Source: Rhizobium chutanense
GTDB lineage: Bacteria; Pseudomonadota; Alphaproteobacteria; Rhizobiales; Rhizobiaceae
Assembly (NCBI RefSeq): GCF_002531935.1
Contig: NZ_NWSV01000006.1
Coordinates: 186,001-250,000, forward strand
Length of the DNA stretch: 64,000 bases
Direction: 5' to 3'
Of this stretch, positions 8,627-17,512 are shown in pieces. How positions within the stretch are numbered: the stretch's first letter is position 1; every line of letters starts with the position of its first letter. The notes below the pieces were generated by a model. The model was given only the letters and a program-made list of their open reading frames with translations, had not been told where the DNA came from and did not search any database. The translations under genes were made by a program, and so were the position numbers.

Positions 8627-8650
8627 AAAAAAACCCGGTAGACCGGGCTT
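8627..8650 (-). terminator. rho-independent terminator of tRNA-Leu
   Basis: On the minus strand a hairpin with a 6-bp CCCGGT/ACCGGG core, extended by a G-U and A-U pairs, has a 2-nt loop and is followed by a run of seven T (plus-strand A run 8627-8633). It lies about 45 bp downstream of the tRNA 3' end. Confidence 0.88.
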
Positions 8651-8695
8651 CTTTGGGGTTGTTTCTGGGCCGCTTTTGGCGGCCTGAAACGGGAA

Positions 8696-8782
8696 TGGTG
8701 CCCAGAAGAGGACTCGAACCTCCACACCCTTTCGGGTACCAGCACCTGAAGCTGGCGCGTCTACCAATTCCGCCATCTGGGC
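8696..8782 (-). tRNA. tRNA-Leu, anticodon CAG
   Basis: The minus strand folds as a class II tRNA with a long variable arm. The acceptor GCCCAGA pairs with TCTGGGC, the discriminator is A, and CCA is encoded (8696-8698). The anticodon stem CCAGC/GCTGG closes the loop TTCAGGT, giving anticodon CAG, which reads CUG leucine codons. The variable arm is ACCCGAAAGGGT-like and the T arm contains GGTTCGAGTCC. A promoter lies directly upstream and a terminator downstream, so it is a single-gene transcript. Confidence 0.97.
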
Positions 8783-8792
8783 GACGGAGAGC

Positions 8793-8821
8793 GATGTAAG
8801 GGGGCGGCTTCTGACTGTCAA
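8793..8821 (-). promoter_or_regulatory. sigma70-type promoter of tRNA-Leu
   Basis: Reading the minus strand, a perfect -35 TTGACA (8816-8821) is followed after exactly 17 bp by TACATC (8793-8798). The predicted transcript would begin a few bases before the tRNA 5' end at 8782. Confidence 0.75.
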
Positions 8822-8950
8822 CTGGGTTTTTGAAGTTTTTCTGACAGTTGACGAAAAAGCAGCCGGCCGCCGGCGGCGAACGGCCGGAAGCCAGGCATAG
8901 CGCTCCAGTCGGCACGCCCTATATAAAGGAAATATCGAAAGGAATGCCGC

Positions 8951-9367
8951 ATGCCCATCTCCCGCACCCTGTTGCTTGCCGGTCTTTTAGCCGGTCTCGC
9001 GCCCGCCATGGCAGCTGCTGATTCGCTGAAGCTGGGCAAGCCGGGGGTCGGGCCGCTCAACACTGGATCGACGCTTTGCGATTTTCGCGGTTGCTTCGGT
9101 TTCGGGCCGCAGCAATGGCATCGCCCCGCCTATATCCAGCCGAATTACCGGCCGCGCGGCGCGACGGGGCCGACCTATTACCTGCCGGGCGCGGCCGGGC
9201 GGCCGCAGCTGACCTATGATCCGCCGCCGGTGCAAAGGATTCAGCCGAAGGCTCCGAACAAGCATATCGCCTGGTGCACCAATGAATACCGCTCCTACAA
9301 TCCGAGGACGGATCACTTTCTCACCTATGAAGGCGTCTATCGGGTCTGCCGCTCGCCCTATCGCTGA
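8951..9367 (+). CDS. BA14K family secreted protein
   Basis: The 138-residue protein has a clear signal peptide (MPISRTLLLAGLLAGLAPAMA then AADS) and a middle part rich in Pro, Gly, Tyr and Arg. The C-terminus, with WCTNEYRSYNP (residues ~108-118), then DHFLTYEGVYRVC, is the BA14K signature named after a Brucella immunoreactive, lectin-like protein. Two more cysteines lie near residues 42 and 47. The protein is expected in the periplasm or cell envelope. AAAGGA precedes the ATG. It is a single gene between the tRNA and a converging SelW-like gene. Confidence 0.82.
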   Translation: MPISRTLLLAGLLAGLAPAMAAADSLKLGKPGVGPLNTGSTLCDFRGCFGFGPQQWHRPAYIQPNYRPRGATGPTYYLPGAAGRPQLTYDPPPVQRIQPKAPNKHIAWCTNEYRSYNPRTDHFLTYEGVYRVCRSPYR

Positions 9368-9369
9368 CG

Positions 9370-9411
9370 CCGCTCGCGCTAGCGCTGAGCCCGCTCGCGC
9401 TGGCGCTGAGC
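9370..9411. repeat. two tandem 21-bp repeats
   Basis: Two adjacent 21-bp units beginning CCGCTCGCGCT, at 9370-9390 and 9391-9411, differ at a single position (A versus G). They lie between two convergent stop codons. Each unit can form a small GC-rich hairpin (AGCGCGAG-like), so the pair may also help end transcription. Confidence 0.75.
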
Positions 9412-9416
9412 CCTGA

Positions 9417-9710
9417 TCAGCTTTCCAGCGAGGCGCGGTCGACATGGCCGAGATCGCGGCCGGGCTCGACGATGTCGCGGACGCGCTGCTTTAGCTCCTT
9501 CGGCCCGGGAAAGCCGCCGTCGCGCTTGCGTTCCCAGATGAGATCGCCATTGACGCGGATCTCGAAATTGCCGCCGGTGCCGGGGATCAGCGCCACCTCG
9601 CCGAGACTGTCGGAAAAAGTGTGCAGCAGCTCCTGCGCCATCCAGGCGGCGCGCAGCAGCCAGTTGCACTGGGTGCAGTAGAGGATCGAGACGCGGGCTT
9701 TTTCGGTCAT
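9417..9710 (-). CDS. SelT/SelW/SelH family thioredoxin-like protein
   Basis: The 97-residue product has the redox motif YCTQC (Cys11, Cys14) after the first strand and the second-half signature GGNFEIRVNGDLIWERKRDGG, both typical of bacterial SelW/Rdx relatives. Selenocysteine of the animal proteins is replaced by cysteine here (CxxC). Such proteins are thought to be thiol-disulphide enzymes, but their partners are unknown. The ATG at 9710 is preceded by AAAGGAACC at good spacing; an in-frame start 16 codons upstream has no ribosome site. Confidence 0.85.
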   Translation of the reverse strand: MTEKARVSILYCTQCNWLLRAAWMAQELLHTFSDSLGEVALIPGTGGNFEIRVNGDLIWERKRDGGFPGPKELKQRVRDIVEPGRDLGHVDRASLES

Positions 9711-9835
9711 GATGGTTCCTTTCGTTTGCATGGATTTAAGCCTTTGCAGCGCGCCCATGCAATGGCGCGCTTAAGCATCTTGCGCGCCGTTCTCCGGCAT
9801 GGTCTCTTCCCGTCGTCACCAGCCGGGAAAAGCCC

Positions 9836-10573
9836 ATGCGAGTCGCTGTCGTCGAAAATATGCGCAATACCGGTCTCGGTGCGCTCGCCAGAGCGCTGGA
9901 CGAGGCGGGAGCCGACCTCGAGTGGTTTCGCGTCTGGCAGGATGGCATCCTGCCGCAGGACATATCCAGGCATGACGCGCTCGTTGTCCTCGGCGGCGAG
10001 CAGAGCGCCCTGGATGACGAGGCGCATCCCTACCTGCCGGAACTCGCCCGGCTGGCGCGCCGTTTCGGCGATGCCGGCAGGGCCGTGCTCGGCATCTGTC
10101 TCGGTAGCCAGATCCTCGCCCGTGCCTATGGCGCCGACAATCTGCTGGACGCTGCCCGCGAGTTCGGCTGGCATAACATCGGGGTCACCCGCGAGGGGCG
10201 GGCCGATCCGCTGCTACAGGCGCTCGGCGGCGAATTCACCATCTTCGAATGGCATGCCGATACCTTTACCCTGCCGGAAGGCGCCGTCCGTCTCGCCACC
10301 AGCCCCGTCGCCGAGAACCAGGCCTTCCGCATCGGCCGCGCCGTCTATGGCACCCAGTTTCATTTCGAGGCCAACACAAGCGTCGTCGCGGAGTGGAAGG
10401 CCGATTTCCCCGAGACGATCGCGCGCATCGCCCCCGGCTGGCTGGAAAACCATGCCGAACTGGCGGCAAGGCATGGCGATGCTGCCGATGCCGCTGGCCT
10501 TGCCATTGCCCGTGCATGGGTCAACCTGATCGAGCGCCAGGAGATCGCGTCGCTGACTGAGGCTTCCGCGTGA
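9836..10573 (+). CDS. class I glutamine amidotransferase domain protein (GuaA-like GATase)
   Basis: The 245-residue protein is a stand-alone GATase. The nucleophile is Cys88 in GICLGSQ, and the His176/Glu178 pair in QFHFE completes the triad. No synthetase domain is attached. Stand-alone proteins of this type include gamma-glutamyl hydrolases of glutamylated amines and uncharacterised amidotransferases; the substrate cannot be told from the sequence. The stop overlaps a possible start of the next gene, so the two are probably co-transcribed. Confidence 0.85.
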   Translation: MRVAVVENMRNTGLGALARALDEAGADLEWFRVWQDGILPQDISRHDALVVLGGEQSALDDEAHPYLPELARLARRFGDAGRAVLGICLGSQILARAYGADNLLDAAREFGWHNIGVTREGRADPLLQALGGEFTIFEWHADTFTLPEGAVRLATSPVAENQAFRIGRAVYGTQFHFEANTSVVAEWKADFPETIARIAPGWLENHAELAARHGDAADAAGLAIARAWVNLIERQEIASLTEASA

Positions 10574-10584
10574 GAGGCGACGCG

Positions 10585-11133
10585 ATGCCGGCAAGCGAAC
10601 GCGAGAAGATGGCGGCGGGTGAATGGTATTGCTGCCTCGATGACGCGCTCGATCTCTTGCGCCGGCAGGCGCGCTTGGCCGTCCACGCGCACAATACGCT
10701 GCCGCCGGACCAACGCGGTGCGCTGGCGCCGGCCCTGCGGGCGCTCTTTGCCGGAACGGCGCAGGATGTCTTCATCGAGGCGCCGTTTCACTGCTCCTAC
10801 GGCATCAATATCGTTCTCGGCGAGCGCGTCTATTTCAATGCCGGCTGCACCATCCTCGATTCCGGCCGGGTGACTATCGGCGACCGCACCATGTTCGGCC
10901 CCGGCGTGCAGATCTATTGCGCCGAGCATCACAGGGATGCAGCGCTTCGCAGCCAGGGCATCGAGATCGCCCGGCCGGTCACGATCGGGCCCGACGTCTG
11001 GATCGGCGGCGGTGCGATCGTCCTCGGCGGCGTGACGATCGGCGAGCGTGCGATCGTCGGCGCCGGCGCCGTGGTGACGAAGGATGTGCCTGCCGGTGTA
11101 ACCGTGGTCGGCAATCCGGCCCGCATCCGATAG
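10585..11133 (+). CDS. MAA/NodL-type hexapeptide-repeat O-acetyltransferase
   Basis: The protein (182 residues from the ATG at 10585) has an N-terminal maltose acetyltransferase-type segment (MAAGEWY...[15 protein letters not shown]) and a C-terminal left-handed beta-helix of hexapeptide repeats ending in VVGNPARIR. The catalytic His lies in CAEHH. The family acetylates sugars such as maltose or, in NodL, lipochitooligosaccharides. The upstream GTG at 10570 overlaps the previous stop, but AGAGG sits eight bases before the ATG at 10585, so I chose the latter. Whether this is a surface-sugar or detoxifying enzyme is open. Confidence 0.87.
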   Translation: MPASEREKMAAGEWYCCLDDALDLLRRQARLAVHAHNTLPPDQRGALAPALRALFAGTAQDVFIEAPFHCSYGINIVLGERVYFNAGCTILDSGRVTIGDRTMFGPGVQIYCAEHHRDAALRSQGIEIARPVTIGPDVWIGGGAIVLGGVTIGERAIVGAGAVVTKDVPAGVTVVGNPARIR

Positions 11134-11206
11134 GCGCTTCGCTATCCCGCCACCTCGACAGCGGCGATCATTCCGCTAGATGAGAAGGCAAAACGGGAGG
11201 AAAATC

Positions 11207-11689
11207 ATGAGCGGACTGAAGCTACCCATGGAAGGCGGCTGCCGCTGCGGCCGGGTGCGGTTGAAGATCAGCGCTGCGCCGCTGCTGACCATGGCCTGCC
11301 ATTGCACGGGCTGCCAGAGGATGACCGCGAGCGCCTATTCGCTGAGCGCCGCCATCCCCAGCGAAGGCTTCGAGGTCACCAAAGGCGAGCCGGTGATCGG
11401 CGGTCTGCACGGCGTCACCAAGCATTACTTCTGCCCGCATTGCATGAGCTGGATGTTCACCCGGCCGGAAGGCATGGATTGGTTCGTCAATCTGCGCGCA
11501 ACCATGCTGGATGATCCCAGCTGGTTTACGCCCTTCATCGAGACATGGACGCGCGAGAAGCTGTCTTTTGCCGAGACGGGTGCGGTGTACAGCTACGAAG
11601 CGCTGCCCGCAATGGACGCCTATGAGGGGCTGGTGAAGGAGTATATGGGTCGTAGAAACCAATCCGGAGATAATAAGGGTGTTGAATGA
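11207..11689 (+). CDS. GFA/CENP-V family zinc protein
   Basis: The 160-residue protein carries the zinc cysteines of the GFA fold: Cys12/Cys14 in GGCRCG, Cys31/Cys33/Cys36 in CHCTGC, and Cys76/Cys79 in YFCPHC. The founding member, Gfa, was linked to glutathione-dependent formaldehyde activation, but most relatives have no proven substrate. GGAGGAAAATC precedes the ATG at 11207. The next gene starts 11 bp inside its 3' end, so the two are translated as a pair. Confidence 0.88.
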   Translation: MSGLKLPMEGGCRCGRVRLKISAAPLLTMACHCTGCQRMTASAYSLSAAIPSEGFEVTKGEPVIGGLHGVTKHYFCPHCMSWMFTRPEGMDWFVNLRATMLDDPSWFTPFIETWTREKLSFAETGAVYSYEALPAMDAYEGLVKEYMGRRNQSGDNKGVE

Positions 11690-12260
11690 ACTAGCCGTCG
11701 GTCTTTCGGCCTGGATCATCCAAGATGGAAACTACGGTGAATTCCAAAAGGGGCAGCGAGCGCCTTTTGCCCTGGAATTCTACAATGAAACGTCGTTGAG
11801 GGTTGCCGAGCATCGCGGTGATGCTTTCATGCGGCGGGAGAGCGGATCGTTCTATCAGGCCCGCGGGCGTGTCACCCACATATCCGAAGATTGGTGGGCT
11901 ATGGATTTCGGAATAGCCGCATTTCAAAATGCGCCGCCGCCCGAGGACGTGCGCCCGGGAACATGGCTGGAAGGCCGTGTGTATATAGGGATCGACCCGT
12001 TCTTCTATTTCGAGCAGATCAGCCATTCCGGTGACGCACCCGACATGATCCATGATTGGATCATCGAACGGATCGAGATGCAGACAGCGCCGTTTGTCGA
12101 TGCGGGCGAAAACCGGATGGTTCGCGATCCCACCCTGAGCGGATGGCGGGAAATTCCGCAGACAGATGCATGGAGCGATGACAATCGCTCTGCGGAATAT
12201 CTTCTGCATTGCCGGCGGATTTCCGAGACTCCGCGAAGGGCTCTGGTGGCCGATAGCTAG
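11679..12260 (+). CDS. hypothetical protein, unknown family
   Basis: The 193-residue protein is not one I recognise. It has no signal peptide or membrane segment, is acidic, and is rich in Trp and Phe (DWWAMDFGIAAF, IDPFFYFEQI). A beta-rich, soluble fold is likely. Base composition is lower in GC than in the flanking genes, as is the ccdAB pair next to it, which suggests acquisition by transfer. GTG at 11679 is used as start because GGAGA lies nine bases upstream; it overlaps the GFA gene by 11 bp. Confidence 0.65.
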   Translation: MLNELAVGLSAWIIQDGNYGEFQKGQRAPFALEFYNETSLRVAEHRGDAFMRRESGSFYQARGRVTHISEDWWAMDFGIAAFQNAPPPEDVRPGTWLEGRVYIGIDPFFYFEQISHSGDAPDMIHDWIIERIEMQTAPFVDAGENRMVRDPTLSGWREIPQTDAWSDDNRSAEYLLHCRRISETPRRALVADS

Positions 12261-12293
12261 AGCCATGATGCCTAAAAGCGTGCAGCGTTGATT

Positions 12294-12593
12294 TCAGAAA
12301 CCCTGGAAGAGAAAATCGACGGCGGCCACGATGCGGTCGCTGTCGGTGGTAAGATTCGCGACGACGCCTCCGATTTCAGCGACCGGGACCGATGCCATGC
12401 GCTGAGTGGCCATGACATAGGTTTCCCCCTCTATGGGAAAGCGTGGGTTCAGCCGCGAGATCGACCAGCTCAGCTCGTGCACCGGATGCAAGGGAATCAT
12501 GACTCGCGAAGGCAGGTCGTCAAGCAGATTGGCTTGTAGATCGATGGCCAGGAGATTTCCGCCTTTAAGGCGATAGACGTGGAAGCGGGCCAT
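12294..12593 (-). CDS. ccdB: CcdB-family toxin
   Basis: The 99-residue protein shows the CcdB pattern: an N-terminal FHVYRLKGGNLLAIDLQANLLDDLPSR segment (in two parts), a middle VIPL-like strand (RVMIPLHP), and the C-terminal helix ending AAVDFLFQGF. CcdB poisons DNA gyrase by trapping the cleaved complex. The C-terminal Gly-Phe close to the end resembles the Trp-Gly-Ile end that contacts gyrase in F-plasmid CcdB. Its start overlaps the stop of ccdA by one base, giving antitoxin-first translation. Confidence 0.9.
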   Translation of the reverse strand: MARFHVYRLKGGNLLAIDLQANLLDDLPSRVMIPLHPVHELSWSISRLNPRFPIEGETYVMATQRMASVPVAEIGGVVANLTTDSDRIVAAVDFLFQGF

Positions 12594-12823
12594 TAAAACT
12601 GACGATACTTGGCGAACGGCAAGCCGTGCTTTTCAACATATTCGTTTTCCAGCCGGATCGCCTCGGCGTTCTCGATACGCCACAGCCGCTCGCGCTCGGC
12701 TTTTATAGCCTGCGCGATCCCATCTTCCGCCGCCCGGGATATATTGATCTTGAGTTCGCGCGCCTGAGAGACGAGGCCTTCGTCAAGAGACAGGTTCGCT
12801 GCTTTTCTCGTCTGCTGCGCCAT
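12593..12823 (-). CDS. ccdA: CcdA-family antitoxin
   Basis: The 76-residue protein has a ribbon-helix-helix N-terminus (KAANLSLDEGLVSQAREL, residues 7-24) for DNA binding and a C-terminal toxin-binding tail with the typical WRIENAEAIRLENEYVEKHG followed by LPFAKYRQF. It neutralises CcdB and represses the operon. GGAGATCGTT precedes the ATG. A 12-bp inverted repeat lies just upstream as the expected operator. Confidence 0.92.
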   Translation of the reverse strand: MAQQTRKAANLSLDEGLVSQARELKINISRAAEDGIAQAIKAERERLWRIENAEAIRLENEYVEKHGLPFAKYRQF

Positions 12824-12836
12824 AACGATCTCCTCA

Positions 12837-12867
12837 ATTTTATGCGCAGATCATATGCGCATAAAAT
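12837..12867. promoter_or_regulatory. inverted-repeat operator of ccdAB
   Basis: Two perfect 12-bp arms (ATTTTATGCGCA at 12837-12848 and its complement at 12856-12867) flank a 7-bp spacer. The element lies 14 bp upstream of the ccdA start and 15 bp beyond the lepA stop. Position and symmetry fit the binding site of CcdA or the CcdAB complex (inference). Confidence 0.7.
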
Positions 12868-12881
12868 CTCATTGAGAAGCG

Positions 12882-14714
<1,833 letters not shown>

Positions 14715-14773
14715 ATAGCAGCGCCGCCCCCTGCCGCAAAGCGGTAATTATCCTGCTGTTTACGCTATTTTGC

Positions 14774-14801
14774 GGCCGGTCGCACGCTTGTCAGACCGGC
14801 C
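14774..14801 (-). terminator. possible terminator overlapping the end of tenA
   Basis: Perfect 8-bp arms GGCCGGTC (14774-14781) and GACCGGCC (14794-14801) flank a 12-nt loop. On the minus strand the first arm covers the last codons and stop of the TenA gene; only a short A/T-rich tract follows, so efficiency is uncertain. Confidence 0.5.
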
Positions 14802-15492
14802 ACGTCTCCAGCCGCCAGGCCGAATCCCAGAACATCCATTCATATTGCGAGGCGCGCACGAAGACATCGGTCATTTGAGCGCGCTCCACCGGTGATGCGG
14901 CGCGGGCGGCGATGTCGGTCAGCGCGATCACCTCGCGGGCGCCGGCGGCAAATTGCGGGTCGCCATAGGTATTGATCCAGGCCTGGAAGGCATTGCCCGC
15001 GATCGCAGGCCGGTTCTTGATCGCCTCGCCGACGTGCCAGTAGATCCAGAAGCAGGGGAGGATGGCAGACAGCGCCACCGCATAGGAGCTGTGATAGGCG
15101 GTGGCGAGCAGGAAGTTGGTATAGGCAAAGCAGGCAGGCGAGGGTTCGGCTGACGTCACATCGTCGGAGCTGATGCCGAACTGGGTGAGGAAGCCGGCAT
15201 GCAGGCCCTGTTCGACGGTGATCGCCTTTTGCGCCGAACCGAGGAAGCGCAGCACCTGCGCATTGTCGGGCGCCTTGGCCGCGACGATGGCAAGGCATCG
15301 CGCATAATGCTTCAGATAGAGCGCGTCCTGCAGGATGTAGTGCCGGAAAACCTCCGGCGGCAGCGTGCCGTCCGAAAGCCGCGTCAGCAGCGGCAACACC
15401 TCGATCTCGGCCATGATGGGCGCGATCCGGTCCCAGGCGGCAGCCGTGAAGCTTCCCGTCGTGTCCGTGCTCTGGCTGCTGGCGTCCATCAT
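14791..15492 (-). CDS. tenA: TenA-family thiaminase II / aminopyrimidine aminohydrolase
   Basis: The 233-residue all-helical protein has the TenA active-site residues in order: Asp56 (LQDALYL), Tyr124 (CFAYTNFL), Cys147 and Tyr151 (LPCFWIYW), and Glu218 (YEWMFWD). TenA hydrolyses thiamine breakdown products such as aminomethyl-HMP so the pyrimidine can be reused. ATG at 15492 follows GGAGGAGAGA at good spacing; longer upstream frames have no ribosome site. I saw no TPP riboswitch upstream. A divergent XRE-cupin regulator starts 137 bp away and may control it. Confidence 0.9.
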   Translation of the reverse strand: MMDASSQSTDTTGSFTAAAWDRIAPIMAEIEVLPLLTRLSDGTLPPEVFRHYILQDALYLKHYARCLAIVAAKAPDNAQVLRFLGSAQKAITVEQGLHAGFLTQFGISSDDVTSAEPSPACFAYTNFLLATAYHSSYAVALSAILPCFWIYWHVGEAIKNRPAIAGNAFQAWINTYGDPQFAAGAREVIALTDIAARAASPVERAQMTDVFVRASQYEWMFWDSAWRLETWPV

Positions 15493-15628
15493 TCTCTCCT
15501 CCGATTTCGGCTGCCATATATCGATGCCGGAGTGGTGAAAGCAAGGCACGACCTGCCCTATCGAGACAGGCTTGATTCCATCATCGGATAATGTATTTCT
15601 CTTATAGTAGAATCGCGGGAATCGAACG

Positions 15629-16198
15629 ATGGAACAGCAGCTCGAACAGGCGATCGGTCTTCGCATCCGCGCGCTGCGGCTCAAAAAGGGGCTGACGCTG
15701 GATGATCTGGCTGTCGCCTCCGGCGTCAGCCGGGCGATGATCTCGCGCATCGAACGGGCGGAGGCAAGCCCGACCGCCTCGTTGCTGGCAAGGATTTGTG
15801 CCGCTCTCGGCCTGTCGCTGTCGGCCTTCTTCGCGGAGGAGGGAGAGCAGGCCTCGCCGCTTGCCCGCCGCCAGGAGCAGCAGGTCTGGCGCGATCCGGA
15901 AACCGGTTATCTCAGGCGCTCGGTGTCGGCGCCGGGCACGGCCTCCGACGTCGATATCGTCGAAGTCGAATTCCCTCCCGGCGCCCGCGTCAGCTTTCCC
16001 CCGCATGCCGCATCCCATGGCATGACGCAGCATATCTGGCTCTTCGACGGCGAGCTGGAGATGACGGCGGGCGAGACCGTTTACCGCCTGCGCCCCGGCG
16101 ATTGCCTCTTCATGCCGGTCGGCGAGGGCCATGTCTTCCACAATCCCGGCAACGCGCCGGCGCGTTATTGCGTCGTGCTCGATCGCGGCGGCCGATGA
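15629..16198 (+). CDS. XRE-family regulator with C-terminal cupin sensor
   Basis: The 189-residue protein combines an N-terminal helix-turn-helix (LRLKKGLTLDDLAVASGVSR, residues 16-35) with a C-terminal cupin barrel (PPHAASHGMTQHIW, then GDCLFMPVGEGHVFHN). This layout is common in regulators of amine, amino acid or sugar metabolism, where the cupin may bind a small ligand. The stop overlaps an ATG of the downstream acetyltransferase frame, so the two genes form an operon. Confidence 0.9.
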   Translation: MEQQLEQAIGLRIRALRLKKGLTLDDLAVASGVSRAMISRIERAEASPTASLLARICAALGLSLSAFFAEEGEQASPLARRQEQQVWRDPETGYLRRSVSAPGTASDVDIVEVEFPPGARVSFPPHAASHGMTQHIWLFDGELEMTAGETVYRLRPGDCLFMPVGEGHVFHNPGNAPARYCVVLDRGGR

Positions 16199-16221
16199 CA
16201 GCTTCATTTCAGGAGACCAAC

Positions 16222-16740
16222 ATGCCGGACATTCGTATCCTTTCCGCCGAGGAGGCGCGCGCCGCCATTCCGGCTCTGTCGGCGGTGCTTGCCGATTGCG
16301 TCGCCGGCGGCGCCTCCGTCGGCTTCATGCAGCCCTATGGGCCTGACGATGCCGAGCCCTATTGGCGCGATGTCGCCGACGCGGTCGCCACCGGCGGCAG
16401 CCTGCTGCTGGTCGCCGAACTGGAGGGCCGGATTGTCGGCACGGTGCAGGTGGGGGCCGCGCAGATGCCGAACCAACCGCATCGCGGCGATCTGAAGAAG
16501 CTGCTGGTGCATCGTTCCGCCCGCGGGCGCGGCCTCGCCCGTCTGCTGATGGAGGCGGCCGAACGCGAGGCGGTCAGATGCGGCAAGACGCTGCTGGTGC
16601 TCGACACGGCAACCGGCAGCGATGCCGAGGCGATCTACCCGCGTCTCGGCTGGCAGCGTGTCGGCGTCATCCCCGATTATGCGCTGTGGCCGCAAGGCGG
16701 CTTCTGCGACACCACCCTTTTCTACAAACGGCTCGCCTGA
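16222..16740 (+). CDS. GNAT-family N-acetyltransferase
   Basis: The 172-residue GNAT has the acetyl-CoA pyrophosphate loop KKLLVHRSARGRGLARLL (residues ~92-109) and the late motif DAEAIYPRLGW. Two starts are possible: ATG at 16195, overlapping the regulator's stop, or ATG at 16222 preceded by CAGGAGACC; the second is better placed. Co-transcription with an XRE-cupin gene suggests self-contained control of an acetylation or detoxification reaction. The substrate is unknown. Confidence 0.88.
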   Translation: MPDIRILSAEEARAAIPALSAVLADCVAGGASVGFMQPYGPDDAEPYWRDVADAVATGGSLLLVAELEGRIVGTVQVGAAQMPNQPHRGDLKKLLVHRSARGRGLARLLMEAAEREAVRCGKTLLVLDTATGSDAEAIYPRLGWQRVGVIPDYALWPQGGFCDTTLFYKRLA

Positions 16741-16755
16741 TTGCGCCCGCGCCGC

Positions 16756-17367
16756 CTATGCCCATTTTGCGAATACGGGAAGCGTCCCGGTCAGCGTCGC
16801 GCCCGCCGTCCATTGCGCCGCATTCCACCCGAACTGCCGCGCCGCTTCGATATTCGCCGCCATATCGTCGATGAAGGCGATTTCCTGCGGCTGCACGCCG
16901 GCACGTTCGGTCGCCAGCCGGAAGAAGTCGGGCGAAGGCTTGCTGTGACCGAGTGCTGCGGAATAGATGATGTCGTCGAAATATTCGACAAGGCCCAGTT
17001 GCTCCATCAGGTAGCGCGCCCGCCTGTGCTCCTGGTTGGTCGCCAGGAAGAGTGTGACGCCGCGTTGCCTGAGCCTGGCGAGATCCGCCAGCAGATTGTG
17101 GTCGAGGCGGGAATCGTTCTCGAACCAGTAGTCGATCAGAACAGTGGCGCTGAGATGCGGCGCGATTTTGGCCAGCACGCCGGCGAGCCTTGGTTCCAGC
17201 GGTTCGCGGCCGATGATGATGTCACCCCAGCAAGTCTGGAAGAACGCCTGTTGCAGCACGTCGGGCCGCAGCCCGAGATCGCGTTCCAGATAAGTGAAGT
17301 GGGGCAGCCCGTCGGCCGGACGGCCATGGATGAGCACGCCGTCGACATCGACCATCAGCACTGTCAT
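16756..17367 (-). CDS. HAD-superfamily hydrolase
   Basis: The 203-residue protein has HAD motifs: I, MVDVDGVL (Asp7 nucleophile, Asp9); II, LFLATNQE (Thr region); III, Lys in GHSKPSPDFF; IV, FIDDMAANIEAA. It resembles YihX-like phosphatases of sugar or nucleotide monophosphates. ATG at 17367 is preceded by AAGGAAA. It converges with the GNAT gene, leaving 15 bp between the stops. Confidence 0.9.
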   Translation of the reverse strand: MTVLMVDVDGVLIHGRPADGLPHFTYLERDLGLRPDVLQQAFFQTCWGDIIIGREPLEPRLAGVLAKIAPHLSATVLIDYWFENDSRLDHNLLADLARLRQRGVTLFLATNQEHRRARYLMEQLGLVEYFDDIIYSAALGHSKPSPDFFRLATERAGVQPQEIAFIDDMAANIEAARQFGWNAAQWTAGATLTGTLPVFAKWA

Positions 17368-17387
17368 GCGGAAATTTCCTTCGGTCT

Positions 17388-17411
17388 CCAAACATCGGGC
17401 CAAACATCGGG
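17388..17411. repeat. 12-bp perfect tandem duplication
   Basis: The sequence CCAAACATCGGG occurs twice back to back (17388-17399, 17400-17411) between two divergent genes. It may simply be a slippage duplication, or a doubled regulator site. Confidence 0.8.
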
Positions 17412-17512
17412 AAGGTGAAGTTATCCCCCGTGTCGATCAAGGGCGCCGCGCCGGCTTTTTTGTCGCGGCCGAGCCATGTAAGTCTAGAATCTAAATCGAG
17501 GACGAATCCGAA

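Noticed and set aside
8815-8856. GTCAACT/AGTTGAC pair near the tRNA-Leu promoter as an operator
   Set aside because: One arm is simply the -35 box region; tRNA genes seldom carry such operators, and no other support exists.
15493-15628. TPP riboswitch upstream of tenA
   Set aside because: None of the conserved TPP-riboswitch sequence blocks could be seen in this short divergent region.
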